Source: Pararhizobium sp. (GTDB taxonomy: Bacteria; Pseudomonadota; Alphaproteobacteria; Rhizobiales; Rhizobiaceae). Taken from it: a stretch of DNA of 64,000 nt. Within the stretch, counting starts at the first letter, position 1. Each line of letters opens with the position of its first letter. Below, piece by piece: positions 42,707 to 52,198 of the stretch. Both the position numbers and the translations under genes were made by a program. The notes beneath the pieces are model-generated. The model ran no database searches. It saw nothing but the letters and a program-made list of their open reading frames with translations, and was not told the DNA's origin. The stretch is from contig CP051237.1 of assembly GCA_017794825.1 (NCBI GenBank), positions 496,001 to 560,000 of the forward strand. The letters run 5' to 3'.

Positions 42707-44850
42707 GCAAGCTTCCCGATTTCAGCACAATCGACTGGGCGCCCGAAGCCGGCCAGCCCGCGCCCGCCGGCGGAGACGCCGTCTGGGACACGCCGGAAGG
42801 CATCGACGTCAAGCGGCGTTACACCGCCGACGATCTCGCCGGGCTTAAGCATCTGGACACATGGCCGGGCCTTGCGCCCTATATCCGCGGCCCCTACCCG
42901 ACCATGTACGTCCAGAAGCCCTGGACGATCCGCCAATATGCAGGCTTTTCGACAGCCGAGGAATCCAACGCCTTCTATCGCCGCAATCTTGCGGCCGGCC
43001 AGAAGGGGCTCTCCGTCGCCTTCGACCTCGCCACCCATCGCGGTTACGATTCCGATCATCCGCGCGTCGCCGGAGACGTCGGCATGGCGGGCGTGGCGAT
43101 CGACTCCATCCTCGACATGCGCCAGCTCTTCGACGGCATCCCGCTCGACGAGATGAGCGTGTCGATGACCATGAACGGCGCCGTGCTGCCGGTTCTCGCG
43201 CTCTACATCGTTGCGGCCGAGGAACAGGGCGTTCCGCAGGAAAAGCTGTCCGGGACCATCCAGAACGACATCCTCAAGGAGTTCATGGTCCGCAACACCT
43301 ATATCTATCCGCCGCGCCCCTCCATGCGCATCATTTCGGACATCTTCGCCTACACGTCGAAGCACATGCCGAAATACAATTCGATCTCGATTTCCGGCTA
43401 TCACATCCAGGAAGCCGGCGCGACGGCCGATCTGGAGCTCGCCTACACCATCGCCGACGGCATCGAATACGCCCGCGCGGGCGTCGCCGCCGGTCTCGAC
43501 ATCGACAAATTCGCGCCGCGGCTCTCCTTCTTCTGGGCGATCGGCATGAACTTTTTCATGGAAGTCGCGAAGATGCGCGCCGGCAGGCTGATCTGGGCCG
43601 CGCTCATGAAAAAGAATTTTGCGCCGAACGACGTCCGCTCGTTGTCGCTGCGCACCCATTGCCAGACGTCCGGCTGGTCGCTGACCGCGCAGGATCCGAT
43701 GAACAACGTCATGCGCACCATGATCGAGGCGATGGCGGCCACGCAGGGCCACACCCAGTCGCTCCACACCAACGCCTTCGACGAGGCCCTGGCGCTGCCG
43801 ACGGACCATTCCGCCCGCATCGCCCGCAACACGCAGCTTGTCCTGCAGCACGAATCCGGGACCACCCGCATCATCGATCCCTGGGGCGGCTCGCACTATG
43901 TCGAACGCCTGACGCATGATCTGGCGGCGCGCGCGCTGTCCCATATCGAGGAGGTGGAAGCGCTCGGCGGCATGGCCCGCGCCATCGAGGAAGGCATTCC
44001 GAAGCTGCGCATCGAGGAAGCCGCCGCCCGCACACAGGCGCGCATCGACAGCGGTCAGCAGACCGTCGTCGGCGTCAACCGGTTCCGTCCGTCGGAGGAT
44101 GGCGAGGTCGACGTGCTCAAGGTCGACAACGCCCAGGTCCGCGCAAGGCAGCTCTCCAAGCTGCAGGAACTGAAAGGCACGCGCGACGTCGCCGCCGTCG
44201 AATCCGCGCTCGACATTCTGACGAAAGCCGCCGAAAGCGGCGAAGGCAACCTGCTCGCCTTCGCTATCGAAGCCGCCCGCCACAAGGCGACCGTCGGCGA
44301 GATCTCGCTGGCCCTGGAAAAATCCTATGGCCGCCACACCGCGGATATCCGCACGATTTCCGGCGTCTACCGCACGGAGATCGGCAATTCCGACGCCGCC
44401 TTCAACCGCGCCGTCGCAAGGGTCGAGCATTTCGCGAAGATCCGCGGCCGCAAGCCGCGCATTCTCGTCGCCAAGATGGGCCAGGACGGCCACGACCGCG
44501 GCCAGAAGGTGATCGCCACCGCCTTCGCCGATCTCGGCTTCGACGTCATCGTCGGCGCGATGTTCCAGACGCCGGAGGAAGTCGCCAGACTGGCGATCGA
44601 CGAGGACGCGGACATCGTTGGCGCGTCCTCTCTCGCCGCAGGTCACCTGACGCTGGTTCCGGAACTGCGCGAGGCGCTGGAACGCGGCGGCGTCAAGACG
44701 CTGATTGCGGTCGGCGGCGTCATCCCGCCACAGGATTTCGACGCGCTGAAACGCGCCGGCGCCAACGCCATCTTCCCGCCCGGCACGGTAATCGCGGAAG
44801 CGGCGGTAGAACTGATCGACAGCCTGGAGGCCGAAGACAAGGCGGCGTGA
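42703..44850 (+). CDS. mutB: Methylmalonyl-CoA mutase large subunit
   Basis: Catalytic alpha chain of 715 residues. The barrel domain holds [40 protein letters not shown] and [16 protein letters not shown] (substrate/radical residues). The C-terminal B12 domain has [20 protein letters not shown] with the lower-ligand His, plus [16 protein letters not shown] and FPPGTVI. Together with the small subunit it feeds propionyl-CoA carbon into succinyl-CoA. No MeaB-like GTPase or carboxylase gene lies in this window. Confidence 0.97.
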   Translation: MSKLPDFSTIDWAPEAGQPAPAGGDAVWDTPEGIDVKRRYTADDLAGLKHLDTWPGLAPYIRGPYPTMYVQKPWTIRQYAGFSTAEESNAFYRRNLAAGQKGLSVAFDLATHRGYDSDHPRVAGDVGMAGVAIDSILDMRQLFDGIPLDEMSVSMTMNGAVLPVLALYIVAAEEQGVPQEKLSGTIQNDILKEFMVRNTYIYPPRPSMRIISDIFAYTSKHMPKYNSISISGYHIQEAGATADLELAYTIADGIEYARAGVAAGLDIDKFAPRLSFFWAIGMNFFMEVAKMRAGRLIWAALMKKNFAPNDVRSLSLRTHCQTSGWSLTAQDPMNNVMRTMIEAMAATQGHTQSLHTNAFDEALALPTDHSARIARNTQLVLQHESGTTRIIDPWGGSHYVERLTHDLAARALSHIEEVEALGGMARAIEEGIPKLRIEEAAARTQARIDSGQQTVVGVNRFRPSEDGEVDVLKVDNAQVRARQLSKLQELKGTRDVAAVESALDILTKAAESGEGNLLAFAIEAARHKATVGEISLALEKSYGRHTADIRTISGVYRTEIGNSDAAFNRAVARVEHFAKIRGRKPRILVAKMGQDGHDRGQKVIATAFADLGFDVIVGAMFQTPEEVARLAIDEDADIVGASSLAAGHLTLVPELREALERGGVKTLIAVGGVIPPQDFDALKRAGANAIFPPGTVIAEAAVELIDSLEAEDKAA

Positions 44851-44903
44851 ATCGGTAGGAAGATACGGATCGAACTCGACAGATATTGAAGGAAACGACC
44901 ACG

Positions 44904-45713
44904 ATGCCACGGTTCTTCGTTCTGCTGCTGATTTTGTCCGTGTTTCCAGTCTCCACTTCAGCCAATCCGCTTGAATCTGACGAAGTGAGACGCTTGCAAA
45001 GCGACTTGTCCAAGTGGAGGTATTTCCACGGGGAAGTCAGCGGCACGCTGGACGATGAAACCCGACTCGCCATTCGACAGTTCCGGAGCGACTGGGATCT
45101 TCCCGAAACCGATGCAATCGACGACAATCTCATTACGATGCTTGGGCGCGATCACCCGCTCACCGAACCTCGGCAACAATTGGCTGAGAATCAGGACTGT
45201 CTGATCCCCAATCCACAACCTCAGGCTCACGAAACAATCTTGTTTACTGGATCCTGTGTCGACCAAAAGCCGGAGGGTTACGGTGAGGCCGTTTGGCGTT
45301 ATCGTTTCCGCGGCGAATGGAAAGAACATGTCTATCGGGGGGATTGGCGTGACGGACAGCAGTCAGGCAAGGGAGAATATGTCTGGGCGGACGGCGCTGT
45401 TTACAAAGGCGACGTCCTGAACGGCGAATCCCATGGTCAAGGTGTTTTTGTTTCGCCCTATGGTGTCTACAAAGGGGAATACATAAACGGAGAACGGACC
45501 GGCCACGGTGTTTTCGAGTGGCCTGACGGGAACCGATACGAAGGGGAATTCCTGGACGGCAAACGAACCGGATATGGAATTTATACCTGGTCGGACGGAG
45601 ACCGCTACGAAGGCGAGTTCAGGAATGGCAAACGAGAAGGTTTCGGTACTTATGTGTCCGCAACCGGTCAGAAATATTCAGGACCGTGGAAAGACGACAA
45701 ACCTGCGCCGTGA
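44904..45713 (+). CDS. Secreted MORN-repeat protein with peptidoglycan-binding-like N-terminus
   Basis: A 269-residue exported protein. A signal peptide (residues 1-20) precedes a helical PG_binding_1-like region (LQSDLSKWRYFHGEVSGTLD, ETRLAIRQFRSDW), a spacer, and at least five MORN repeats of about 23 residues from about residue 140: YRGDW..., YKGDV..., YKGEY..., YEGEF... and YEGEF..., each with a G-x-G turn. ATG 44904 lies behind GAAGGAAACG. Such proteins sit at the envelope, role unknown. Its last codons belong to a 394-bp tandem duplication downstream. Confidence 0.85.
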   Translation: MPRFFVLLLILSVFPVSTSANPLESDEVRRLQSDLSKWRYFHGEVSGTLDDETRLAIRQFRSDWDLPETDAIDDNLITMLGRDHPLTEPRQQLAENQDCLIPNPQPQAHETILFTGSCVDQKPEGYGEAVWRYRFRGEWKEHVYRGDWRDGQQSGKGEYVWADGAVYKGDVLNGESHGQGVFVSPYGVYKGEYINGERTGHGVFEWPDGNRYEGEFLDGKRTGYGIYTWSDGDRYEGEFRNGKREGFGTYVSATGQKYSGPWKDDKPAP

Positions 45714-46084
45714 AAACGGTCGTCAATCGTCGGCGCTTCGTCGCTTGCCGTCGCCGCCATCTTGCTCTTGAACTGCGCAGCGCAAAGCGACTTCGCCACA
45801 TCGGCCGCTCGAAAGACACATCGGTATGGCGTCTCTCACCGCGCAGACGCGCGGTGGCTGGATGCCGGCTCGTCGGCCGGCACGAAGGTGATTATGAAGG
45901 TCGACATAAAGCAGCGACTGCACAGCGCGATGCATTGGAGATGTGCCTCACCGCCTCCCCCAAACTCCTCATCCCGGGCTCCGACCCGGGATCCAGCAGC
46001 GCCGCGTCGGCGGCGCGAAAGATGGGCGGAGTTGCAATAAATCCAAAGAACATGCTTCGGTAAACCCTTTGAAGTTCATCCGGC
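45691..46084 (+). repeat. First copy of a 394-bp tandem duplication
   Basis: Starts inside the end of the MORN gene (AAGACGACAAACCTGCGCCG) and runs through non-coding DNA, including one dispersed palindromic unit (45968-46018). No open frame in it is supported. The second copy follows head to tail. Confidence 0.9.
45968..46018. repeat. Dispersed palindromic unit
   Basis: CATCCCGGGCTCCGACCCGGG followed by ATCCAGCAGCGCCGCG, the same element as at 31909 but with a CTCCGA loop. It lies inside the first 394-bp unit and is therefore repeated at 46361-46410. Confidence 0.8.
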
Positions 46085-46499
46085 AAGACGACAAACCTGC
46101 GCCGTGAAAACGGTCGTCAATCGTCGGTGCTTCGTCGCTCGCCGTCGCCGACATCTGGCTCTTGAACTGCGCGGCGCAAAGCGACTGCGCCACATCGGCC
46201 GCCCGAAAAACCTGTCGGCAAGCCATCTCTCACCGCGCGGACGCGAGGCGCCTGGATGCCGGCTCGCAGGCCGGTATGAGGGTGATATAAAAGGTCGACA
46301 TAAAGCAGCGACTGCACAACGCGCTGCATTGGAGATGTGCATCACTGCCCCCCCCCGCGCCTCATCCCGGGCTCCGACCCGGGATCCAGCAGCGCCGCGT
46401 CGGCGGCGCGATAGATGGGCGGAGACGAAACGAATATAAAGAACATGCTTCGGTAAACCCTTTGAAGTTCATTCGGCCAGACGACAAACCTGCGCCGTA
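46085..46499 (+). repeat. Second copy of the 394-bp duplication and start of a third
   Basis: About 90 percent like the first copy, judging by eye, with the same order: the MORN-gene tail, GTCAATCGTCGG, TAAAGCAGCGACTGCACA, a palindromic unit (46361-46410) and AAGAACATGCTTCGGTAAAC. The initial 22 bases repeat a third time at 46478-46499, where similarity stops. The duplication is expected to be unstable. Confidence 0.9.
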
Positions 46500-46827
46500 A
46501 CGAATCTCGGCGCCGCCGGCAAATCATCGCCTCGCATCCAACCTGAGCCGGCTCCGATTAACGCGCTGATTTCATTTTTCTTTTGTCGCCCTTCCAGCGA
46601 GCGGAAAACTTTTCCGAGAGACAAATTCCTCCGCCTTGCACGTCCGCTGAAGACGCAATCGAATGGCGCGTCCGGTACCCCCTCCTCTTCTCTCGGCCCG
46701 GTTCATCCACCGGTTGATACACAGCCCCAAAACACGGAAGGCTTGACAACCAGGTTTCTTGTGCAAGTCTTGCGCTACCTTCGATGGCGGCTTCGGCTTC
46801 GATCCGGAGCGGCTGCCTGATGAAGGA
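46500..46827. other. Gap upstream of the Liv operon
   Basis: Contains no supported gene. It should hold the promoter of the ABC operon. A very long antisense frame covering it and the next gene is a reading-frame artefact of GC-rich coding DNA. Confidence 0.5.
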
Positions 46828-46861
46828 TCTTTGGGAGGAGAGACTCTTTGGGAGGAGAGAC
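46828..46861 (+). repeat. Perfect 17-bp tandem duplication of the ribosome-binding site
   Basis: TCTTTGGGAGGAGAGAC occurs twice head to tail, ending two bases before the ATG of the binding-protein gene, so the mRNA carries two identical GGGAGGAG sites. Only the second is at a normal distance. Confidence 0.9.
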
Positions 46862-46863
46862 TT

Positions 46864-48111
46864 ATGCGAAATGCGCTTAAATTTGGCGCCGCAACGACGC
46901 TTGCACTCATGCTGTCGGCAGGCGCCGCCTATGCGGAAAACATCAAGATCGCCTATATAGATCCGCTTTCCGGACCGTTCGCGGCAACCGGAACCAATGG
47001 CCTGCATCAATATGAATTCGCCGCCGAGAAACTGGTCAACGAAGAGGGCGGCGTGCTCGGGGGAATGAACTTCGAGATCGTCGCCTTCGACAACAAGATC
47101 AGTCCGAAGGAGTCGCTGATTCAACTGCAGGTCGCCATCGACCAGGGCATCCGCTACATTGTTCAGGGCAATTCGTCCGGCGTCGCCAACGCGCTGACCG
47201 ACGCCATCGACAAGCACAACAAACGCAATCCGGACAACCGGGTGCTTTTCCTGAATTATTCGGCCGTCGATCCGGCGCTGACGAACGAGAAGTGCAATTT
47301 CTGGCACTTCCGCTTCGACGCCCACGCCGACATCAAGATGGATGCGCTGACCGATGTGATCGCGGAAAACGGGGACATCAAGAAGGTCTATATCATCGGC
47401 CAGGACTATTCGTTCGGCAAGGCGGTCGCTGACGCCGCGGTTCTGTATCTCGGCCAAAAGCGACCCGACATCGAAATCGTCGGCAACGAACTGCATCCGA
47501 TCGGCAAGGTGAAAGACTTTACCCCCTACGCCCGCAAGATCATGTCGTCGGAAGCCGACGCCGTCATCACCGGCAACTGGGGCGCCGACATGCTCGGGCT
47601 CGGAAAATCGATCATCGAAAACGGTTTCGACGGCCCGATCTACACCTACTACGCAGCGGCCGACGGCATCACCGCAGCCTTCGGCGAGAGCGGCAAGGGC
47701 ACCCTCAAGCTCGTCGCCGAAGGCGGAGACAATCCGCCGGACAAGGACAAGGCGCAGGAATATATCCGCGCCTTCAAGGAGAAGTATCCGGACGGAAACC
47801 TGAGCCAGTCCCGGATCACCAATGTCGTCGAGATGCTCGCACAGGCGATCAACGAGGCGGGAACGGCCGACGACGTCGTGGCCGTCGCGAACAAGCTCGA
47901 AGGCATGAAGTTCTCCGACGGGCTGTGGAGCGGTGAACTCACCATGCGTCCGCAGGACCACCAGCTCATCCAGGATGTGCATATCTACGAACACACGGAC
48001 GTGGAAGCTCCCTTCGATTTCGACAATTCGGGCTACGGTCTGAAAATCGAGAACACCATCACCAACGCGTCCGCCGACATCGACACGACCTGCGAGATGG
48101 AGCGTCCGTAG
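46864..48111 (+). CDS. livK: Branched-chain amino acid-type ABC transporter substrate-binding protein
   Basis: Periplasmic receptor (type I fold) of 415 residues with a signal peptide ending GAAYAEN. Family features are IKIAYIDPLSGPFAATGTNG, the ligand loop VQGNSSGVANALTDAID, and YIIGQDYSFGKAVADAAV in the second lobe. Length and an internal Cys pair (NEKCNF near the hinge and TTCEMERP at the end) suggest a disulfide. The true ligand may be an amino acid, urea-like compound or aromatic acid. GGGAGGAGAG is duplicated before the start. Confidence 0.92.
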   Translation: MRNALKFGAATTLALMLSAGAAYAENIKIAYIDPLSGPFAATGTNGLHQYEFAAEKLVNEEGGVLGGMNFEIVAFDNKISPKESLIQLQVAIDQGIRYIVQGNSSGVANALTDAIDKHNKRNPDNRVLFLNYSAVDPALTNEKCNFWHFRFDAHADIKMDALTDVIAENGDIKKVYIIGQDYSFGKAVADAAVLYLGQKRPDIEIVGNELHPIGKVKDFTPYARKIMSSEADAVITGNWGADMLGLGKSIIENGFDGPIYTYYAAADGITAAFGESGKGTLKLVAEGGDNPPDKDKAQEYIRAFKEKYPDGNLSQSRITNVVEMLAQAINEAGTADDVVAVANKLEGMKFSDGLWSGELTMRPQDHQLIQDVHIYEHTDVEAPFDFDNSGYGLKIENTITNASADIDTTCEMERP

Positions 48112-48234
48112 CAATTCCGGCAACAGGTGGTTGACCGGGCAGGCCATGCGCCGCGCCCGGCCAATCTGAAGACTTGCCGTCCGGATTCCATTGCGACGCC
48201 GGGCGGCTGAGCCAACCACCGGAAGGGAGGCCTC

Positions 48235-49191
48235 GTGGAACTCGTCTTCGTCAACCTCATTGACGGGTTGGTGACAGGGCTGCTGCTGTTCATGCTGTCG
48301 GCCGGCCTGACGCTGATCTTTTCGATGATGGGCGTCCTCAACTTCGCCCATGCGAGCTTTTACATGCTCGGCGCCTATTTCGGTTACCAGATAAGCCAGT
48401 ACACCGGCTTCTGGATCGGTCTGGTGCTTGCGCCCCTCATCGTCGGCGTCGCCGGCGCAGGCGTGGAGCGCTACGGCCTCAGGCGCGTTCACCAGTACGG
48501 CCATGTGCCGGAACTGATCTTCACCTTCGGGCTCGCCCTGCTGATCGAGGAGATCGTCCAGTTCATCTGGGGCAAGAACCAGGTGTCCTACGGCATACCG
48601 GAGGTTCTGCAGTTCACCGCCTTCTCGATCGCCGGCAATTCCATCCCCGCCTACAAGGTCTTCATGATCTTCATTTCCATCGGGATCTTTCTCGGCCTGC
48701 TTTACGTGCTGACGCGGACGCGGATCGGGATGATCATCCAGGCCGCGCTCAGCTATCCCAAAACCGTCGAGGCGCTCGGCCACAACGTGCCGCTGGTCTT
48801 CATGGGCGTGTTCGGCGCGGGAACCGCGCTCGCCGGCGTCGCCGGCGTGATCGCGGGGCCCGTTCTCGGCACCTTTCCCGGCATGGCGTTCGTGCTCGGA
48901 TCGATCATTTTCGTGACGATCGTCATCGGCGGCCTCGGCAGCCTGTGGGGCGCTCTCATCGCGTCGCTCCTCATCGGCTGGATCACGACGTTCGCGAAAT
49001 CCTACAATCTGGAGATGGCCGACCTTCTGACGGCGATCGGCTTCAAGAAGCCGGAGCCGATCTGGGACAGCGCCTGGCGCGACCTGTGGACGGTGACGTC
49101 GCCGCAGATCGCCGACATCCTTCCCTATATGCTGATGGTCCTGATCCTGATTTTCAGGCCGCGCGGCCTGTTCGGAAAGCGTGACGTATGA
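48235..49191 (+). CDS. livH: Branched-chain amino acid ABC transporter permease LivH
   Basis: Inner-membrane permease of 318 residues with eight helices. The first segment LIDGLVTGLLLFMLSAGLTL, the GVLNFAHASFYMLGAYFGY loop and the ATPase-contact EAA-like loop AALSYPKTVEALGHNV are typical. The start is a GTG with GGAAGGGAGG in front. It overlaps LivM by 4 bp. Confidence 0.94.
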   Translation: MELVFVNLIDGLVTGLLLFMLSAGLTLIFSMMGVLNFAHASFYMLGAYFGYQISQYTGFWIGLVLAPLIVGVAGAGVERYGLRRVHQYGHVPELIFTFGLALLIEEIVQFIWGKNQVSYGIPEVLQFTAFSIAGNSIPAYKVFMIFISIGIFLGLLYVLTRTRIGMIIQAALSYPKTVEALGHNVPLVFMGVFGAGTALAGVAGVIAGPVLGTFPGMAFVLGSIIFVTIVIGGLGSLWGALIASLLIGWITTFAKSYNLEMADLLTAIGFKKPEPIWDSAWRDLWTVTSPQIADILPYMLMVLILIFRPRGLFGKRDV

Positions 49192-50486
49192 CGGACGACA
49201 TCACAACGGATCCTTCCCGGCCCAGCGAGCGCATGCGCGCCGGAAGCATGGTGATCGGCAAACTGCCCTGGATCGTGGCGGGCCTGTTTCTCGTCATCCT
49301 GCCGGTGATCTTTCCCTCGAATTCCGCCATCACCATCATGAACCAGATGTCGATCACCATGGTGTTCGCGCTGGCATACAACATGCTTCTGGGTCAGGGC
49401 GGAATGCTCAGCTTCGGCCATGCGGTCTACATGGGCGTCGGCGGGTTCGCCTGCGTGCACCTGATGAATGTCGCGGGCTTCTTCGACTACCTGCCCCTGC
49501 CCTTCCTGCCGCTGTTCGGCGGGCTCGGCGGCATGGCGCTGGCCATCGTCGTCGGCAGCTTCTCGACCCGCCGCGCCGGCACGATCTTCGCCATGATCTC
49601 GCTCGGCATCGGCGAGCTTGTAGCAGCCTGTTCGGTGATCATCGTCGTCTTCTTCGGCGGCGAGGAAGGCGTCTCGGCGGACCGCACCGTGGGCATGCCG
49701 TTCTTCGGCATCGAGTTTCTGCAACAGCGGGAAGTCTATTACCTGATCGCCTTCTGGCTGATGCTTTCCGCGATCCTCATGTACCTGTTCTCGCGCACGC
49801 CCATGGGGCGCATGGCCAACGCCGTGCGCGACAACCCCGAGCGGGCTGAATTCCTCGGCTATTCGTCCCGCTGGGTGCGTTTTCACAGCTTCGTGGTGTC
49901 CGGCTTCTTCGCCGGCGTCGCCGGCGGGCTGTTCGCGATCAACTACGAGATCCTGACCGAGGAAAACCTCAATCTCACCACGTCGGGAACCATCCTGCTT
50001 GTCACGTTCCTCGGCGGCGTCGGACATTTCTTCGGGCCGGTCATCGGCACCGTCGTCTTCACCCTGGTCCAGACCGTGCTCAGCCTCGAAACCGAATTGT
50101 GGGGCTTCTACGCCGGACTGCTGTTCCTGGCGACCGTGATGTTCTTCCCCGGCGGCATCGCCGGCCTGATCATGATGCACGCGCCGGCGATACGGCTCGG
50201 CAGGGCAAGCCGCCTGATCCTGCCCTATCTGAGATGCCTCGCGCCGGCCTTCATCGGCATTCTCGGCGTCGCGGCCCTCATCGAGATGGTCTTCCACGTG
50301 CGCCACGCATCCGTGGGCGACGAGGAAATGAGCCTCTACTGGATGACGTTCGACAGCCACGCCGTGGCGCCATGGGTCGTCGCGATCGCGGTCACGGCTG
50401 TGGCGCTGGCGTTGACCAAACGGTCGGCGCCGGCGCTGCGGGCGGCCTGGCACGACGCCAACACGCCGGAAGGAGGCGCGGCATGA
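49188..50486 (+). CDS. livM: Branched-chain amino acid ABC transporter permease LivM
   Basis: Second permease, 432 residues. LGQGGMLSFGHAVYMGVGGF, AVRDNPERAEFLGYSSRWVR (ATPase coupling) and GGVGHFFGPVIGTVVFTLVQ are family motifs. The C-terminus is extended by about 90 residues that include one more helix pair (FIGILGVAALIEMVFHV and VVAIAVTAVALAL) not present in the shortest homologues. Both ends overlap neighbouring genes by 4 bp. Confidence 0.94.
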   Translation: MTDDITTDPSRPSERMRAGSMVIGKLPWIVAGLFLVILPVIFPSNSAITIMNQMSITMVFALAYNMLLGQGGMLSFGHAVYMGVGGFACVHLMNVAGFFDYLPLPFLPLFGGLGGMALAIVVGSFSTRRAGTIFAMISLGIGELVAACSVIIVVFFGGEEGVSADRTVGMPFFGIEFLQQREVYYLIAFWLMLSAILMYLFSRTPMGRMANAVRDNPERAEFLGYSSRWVRFHSFVVSGFFAGVAGGLFAINYEILTEENLNLTTSGTILLVTFLGGVGHFFGPVIGTVVFTLVQTVLSLETELWGFYAGLLFLATVMFFPGGIAGLIMMHAPAIRLGRASRLILPYLRCLAPAFIGILGVAALIEMVFHVRHASVGDEEMSLYWMTFDSHAVAPWVVAIAVTAVALALTKRSAPALRAAWHDANTPEGGAA

Positions 50487-51244
50487 CGGCGCCTGCGCTC
50501 GAACTGGAAGGCGTGACGAAAAGTTTCGGCAGGATCGAGATCATTCGCGGCGTCGACCTCAGCATCGCGGAGGGCGAGCGTCACGCCATCATCGGACCGA
50601 ACGGCGCCGGCAAGTCCACCCTGTTCAATCTGATTACCGGCCGCTTTGCGCTGACCTCCGGCCGCATCCGGCTGCACGGAACGGACCTGCGGGGCAAGGC
50701 GCCCTACCAGATCAATCGCATGGGTCTCAGCCGCTCGTTCCAGATCACCAACATTTTCGCGAAGATGACGGTGTTCGAGAACATCCGCTGTTCGCTGCTG
50801 TGGCCGCAGGGCTACGGCTACTCGTTCTGGAACCTGGTGCACAACCAGCCTTCGCTGACCGAGGGGGCCGAACAGATCCTCGAACAGATCAACCTGACCG
50901 CCCGCCGCGACACCATGGCCGGGCTTCTGTCCTATGCGGAGCAGCGGGCGCTCGAGATCGGCATCACCATCGCCGGCGGCGCGGACGTCATCATGCTCGA
51001 TGAGCCGACGGCGGGGATGAGCCATTCGGAAACCGACTACATCGTCGAACTGATCCGCAAGGTCACCGAGGGCCGCACGCTGGTGGTGGTCGAACACGAC
51101 ATGGGTGTCGTCTTCGGCCTCGCCGACAGGATCAGCGTGCTCGTCTACGGCGAGATCATCGCCAGCGACGTTCCGGAAGCAGTCCGACGCAGCCCGCAGG
51201 TCCAGGAAGCCTATCTCGGAACCGCCCTGGAGGCCGAACACTAA
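50483..51244 (+). CDS. livG: Branched-chain amino acid ABC transporter ATPase LivG
   Basis: 253-residue ATPase. Walker A IIGPNGAGKST with Lys44, Q-loop SRSFQITNIFAKMTVFENI, signature LLSYAEQRALEIG (the usual LSGGQ is LSYAEQ, frequent in LivG), Walker B ADVIMLDEPTAGMSH and switch His in VVVEHDMGVVFGL are complete. It ends with the overlapping TAATG of livF. Confidence 0.95.
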   Translation: MTAPALELEGVTKSFGRIEIIRGVDLSIAEGERHAIIGPNGAGKSTLFNLITGRFALTSGRIRLHGTDLRGKAPYQINRMGLSRSFQITNIFAKMTVFENIRCSLLWPQGYGYSFWNLVHNQPSLTEGAEQILEQINLTARRDTMAGLLSYAEQRALEIGITIAGGADVIMLDEPTAGMSHSETDYIVELIRKVTEGRTLVVVEHDMGVVFGLADRISVLVYGEIIASDVPEAVRRSPQVQEAYLGTALEAEH

Positions 51245-51945
51245 TGCTCACCGTGACAGACATGCACGCCTATTACGGCAAGTCGCACATCCTCCAGGGC
51301 ATCAACATGGAGATCGCGGAAGGCGAGATCGTCGCCCTGCTCGGACGCAACGGCGTCGGCCGCTCCACGACCTGCAAGGCGATCATGGGCGAGGTCGAGC
51401 CGCACGGATCGGTCAGGTTCAAGGGCGTCGAGATCGCGGGCTCCAAGGCCTATGAAGTGGCGAACATGGGCATCGGCTACGTTCCGGAAAACAGGGACAT
51501 CTTTCCGGGCCTCACCACGCGGCAGAACCTCAGCCTGGGGCTGAAGTTCCGCCAGAAGGACGGCGCCGGTCGCTGGTCGATGGAAAACATGTTCGACATG
51601 TTCGAGAATCTCAGAACCCGGGCGGATGTCGAGGCGAGCGTGCTGTCGGGCGGCGAGCAGCAGATGCTCACCATCTGCCGCACCCTGATGGGCGATCCCG
51701 ACCTGATCATGATCGACGAACCGACCGAAGGCCTGTCACCGCAGATGGTGCAACGCGTCGCCGAACTCATCAAGGAGATCGCAAGGCGGGGCGTGGCGAT
51801 CCTCCTCGTCGAGCAGAAACTCGCCATCGCGCTGGACATCGCCCACCGGGTCTACGTGATGGGCCACGGCGAAGTGGTGTTCGAAGGCACGCCCGCCGAC
51901 CTCCGCCAGCGCGAGGACATCCGCAACGAATGGCTCGCGGTCTGA
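51244..51945 (+). CDS. livF: Branched-chain amino acid ABC transporter ATPase LivF
   Basis: 233-residue partner ATPase. The Q-loop region, signature SVLSGGEQQMLTICR, Walker B PDLIMIDEPTEGLSPQ and switch His position (VEQKLAIALDIAHR, where Gln replaces His as in many LivF) are present. Walker A reads GRNGVGRSTT: the invariant Lys is Arg40. The last 28 codons and the downstream DNA recur twice further right, at 54319 and 56287. Confidence 0.93.
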   Translation: MLTVTDMHAYYGKSHILQGINMEIAEGEIVALLGRNGVGRSTTCKAIMGEVEPHGSVRFKGVEIAGSKAYEVANMGIGYVPENRDIFPGLTTRQNLSLGLKFRQKDGAGRWSMENMFDMFENLRTRADVEASVLSGGEQQMLTICRTLMGDPDLIMIDEPTEGLSPQMVQRVAELIKEIARRGVAILLVEQKLAIALDIAHRVYVMGHGEVVFEGTPADLRQREDIRNEWLAV

Positions 51946-52054
51946 GGCTTCTTTCAGGAAGCTTGTATCACGCCGGCATGTCGAACTTCAGTGTCCGCTG
52001 TGGCTCCCGGGAGGGTGATCTGTCCTGCGAGTTCAAACGGCCGCGTTGAACCCA
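51862..52054 (+). repeat. livF 3'-end repeat, original copy
   Basis: The end of livF and 109 bp beyond its stop form the reference copy of a repeat. GGCCACGGCGAAGTGGTGT, GCGAGGACATCCGCAACGAA and AGGGTGATCTG are landmarks found again at 54319-54510. Confidence 0.85.
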
Positions 52055-52198
52055 AATTGCTTGATGCTGCGCAATGAACGAACGTCCGCTATTTGAGCTT
52101 TGGCTGGGATGTGCATCAGCTGGAACGTTTGTGGGCGTTCGAGAAATGTGCTTTCATCGCTGCCATTGATTGAGGCGAGTTTGGCAAGGCGGACCACA

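Noticed and set aside
42676-44910. 744-residue open frame antisense to methylmalonyl-CoA mutase
   Set aside because: Shadow of mutB; no ribosome-binding site or family resemblance.
45691-46499. CRISPR-like array
   Set aside because: Only two long units head to tail without short regular repeats or spacers; it is a segmental duplication.
46558-48783. 741-residue open frame on the minus strand
   Set aside because: It is antisense to the livK and livH genes, which have clear motifs; its His/Asp/Arg-rich sequence is typical of mirrored GC-rich coding DNA.
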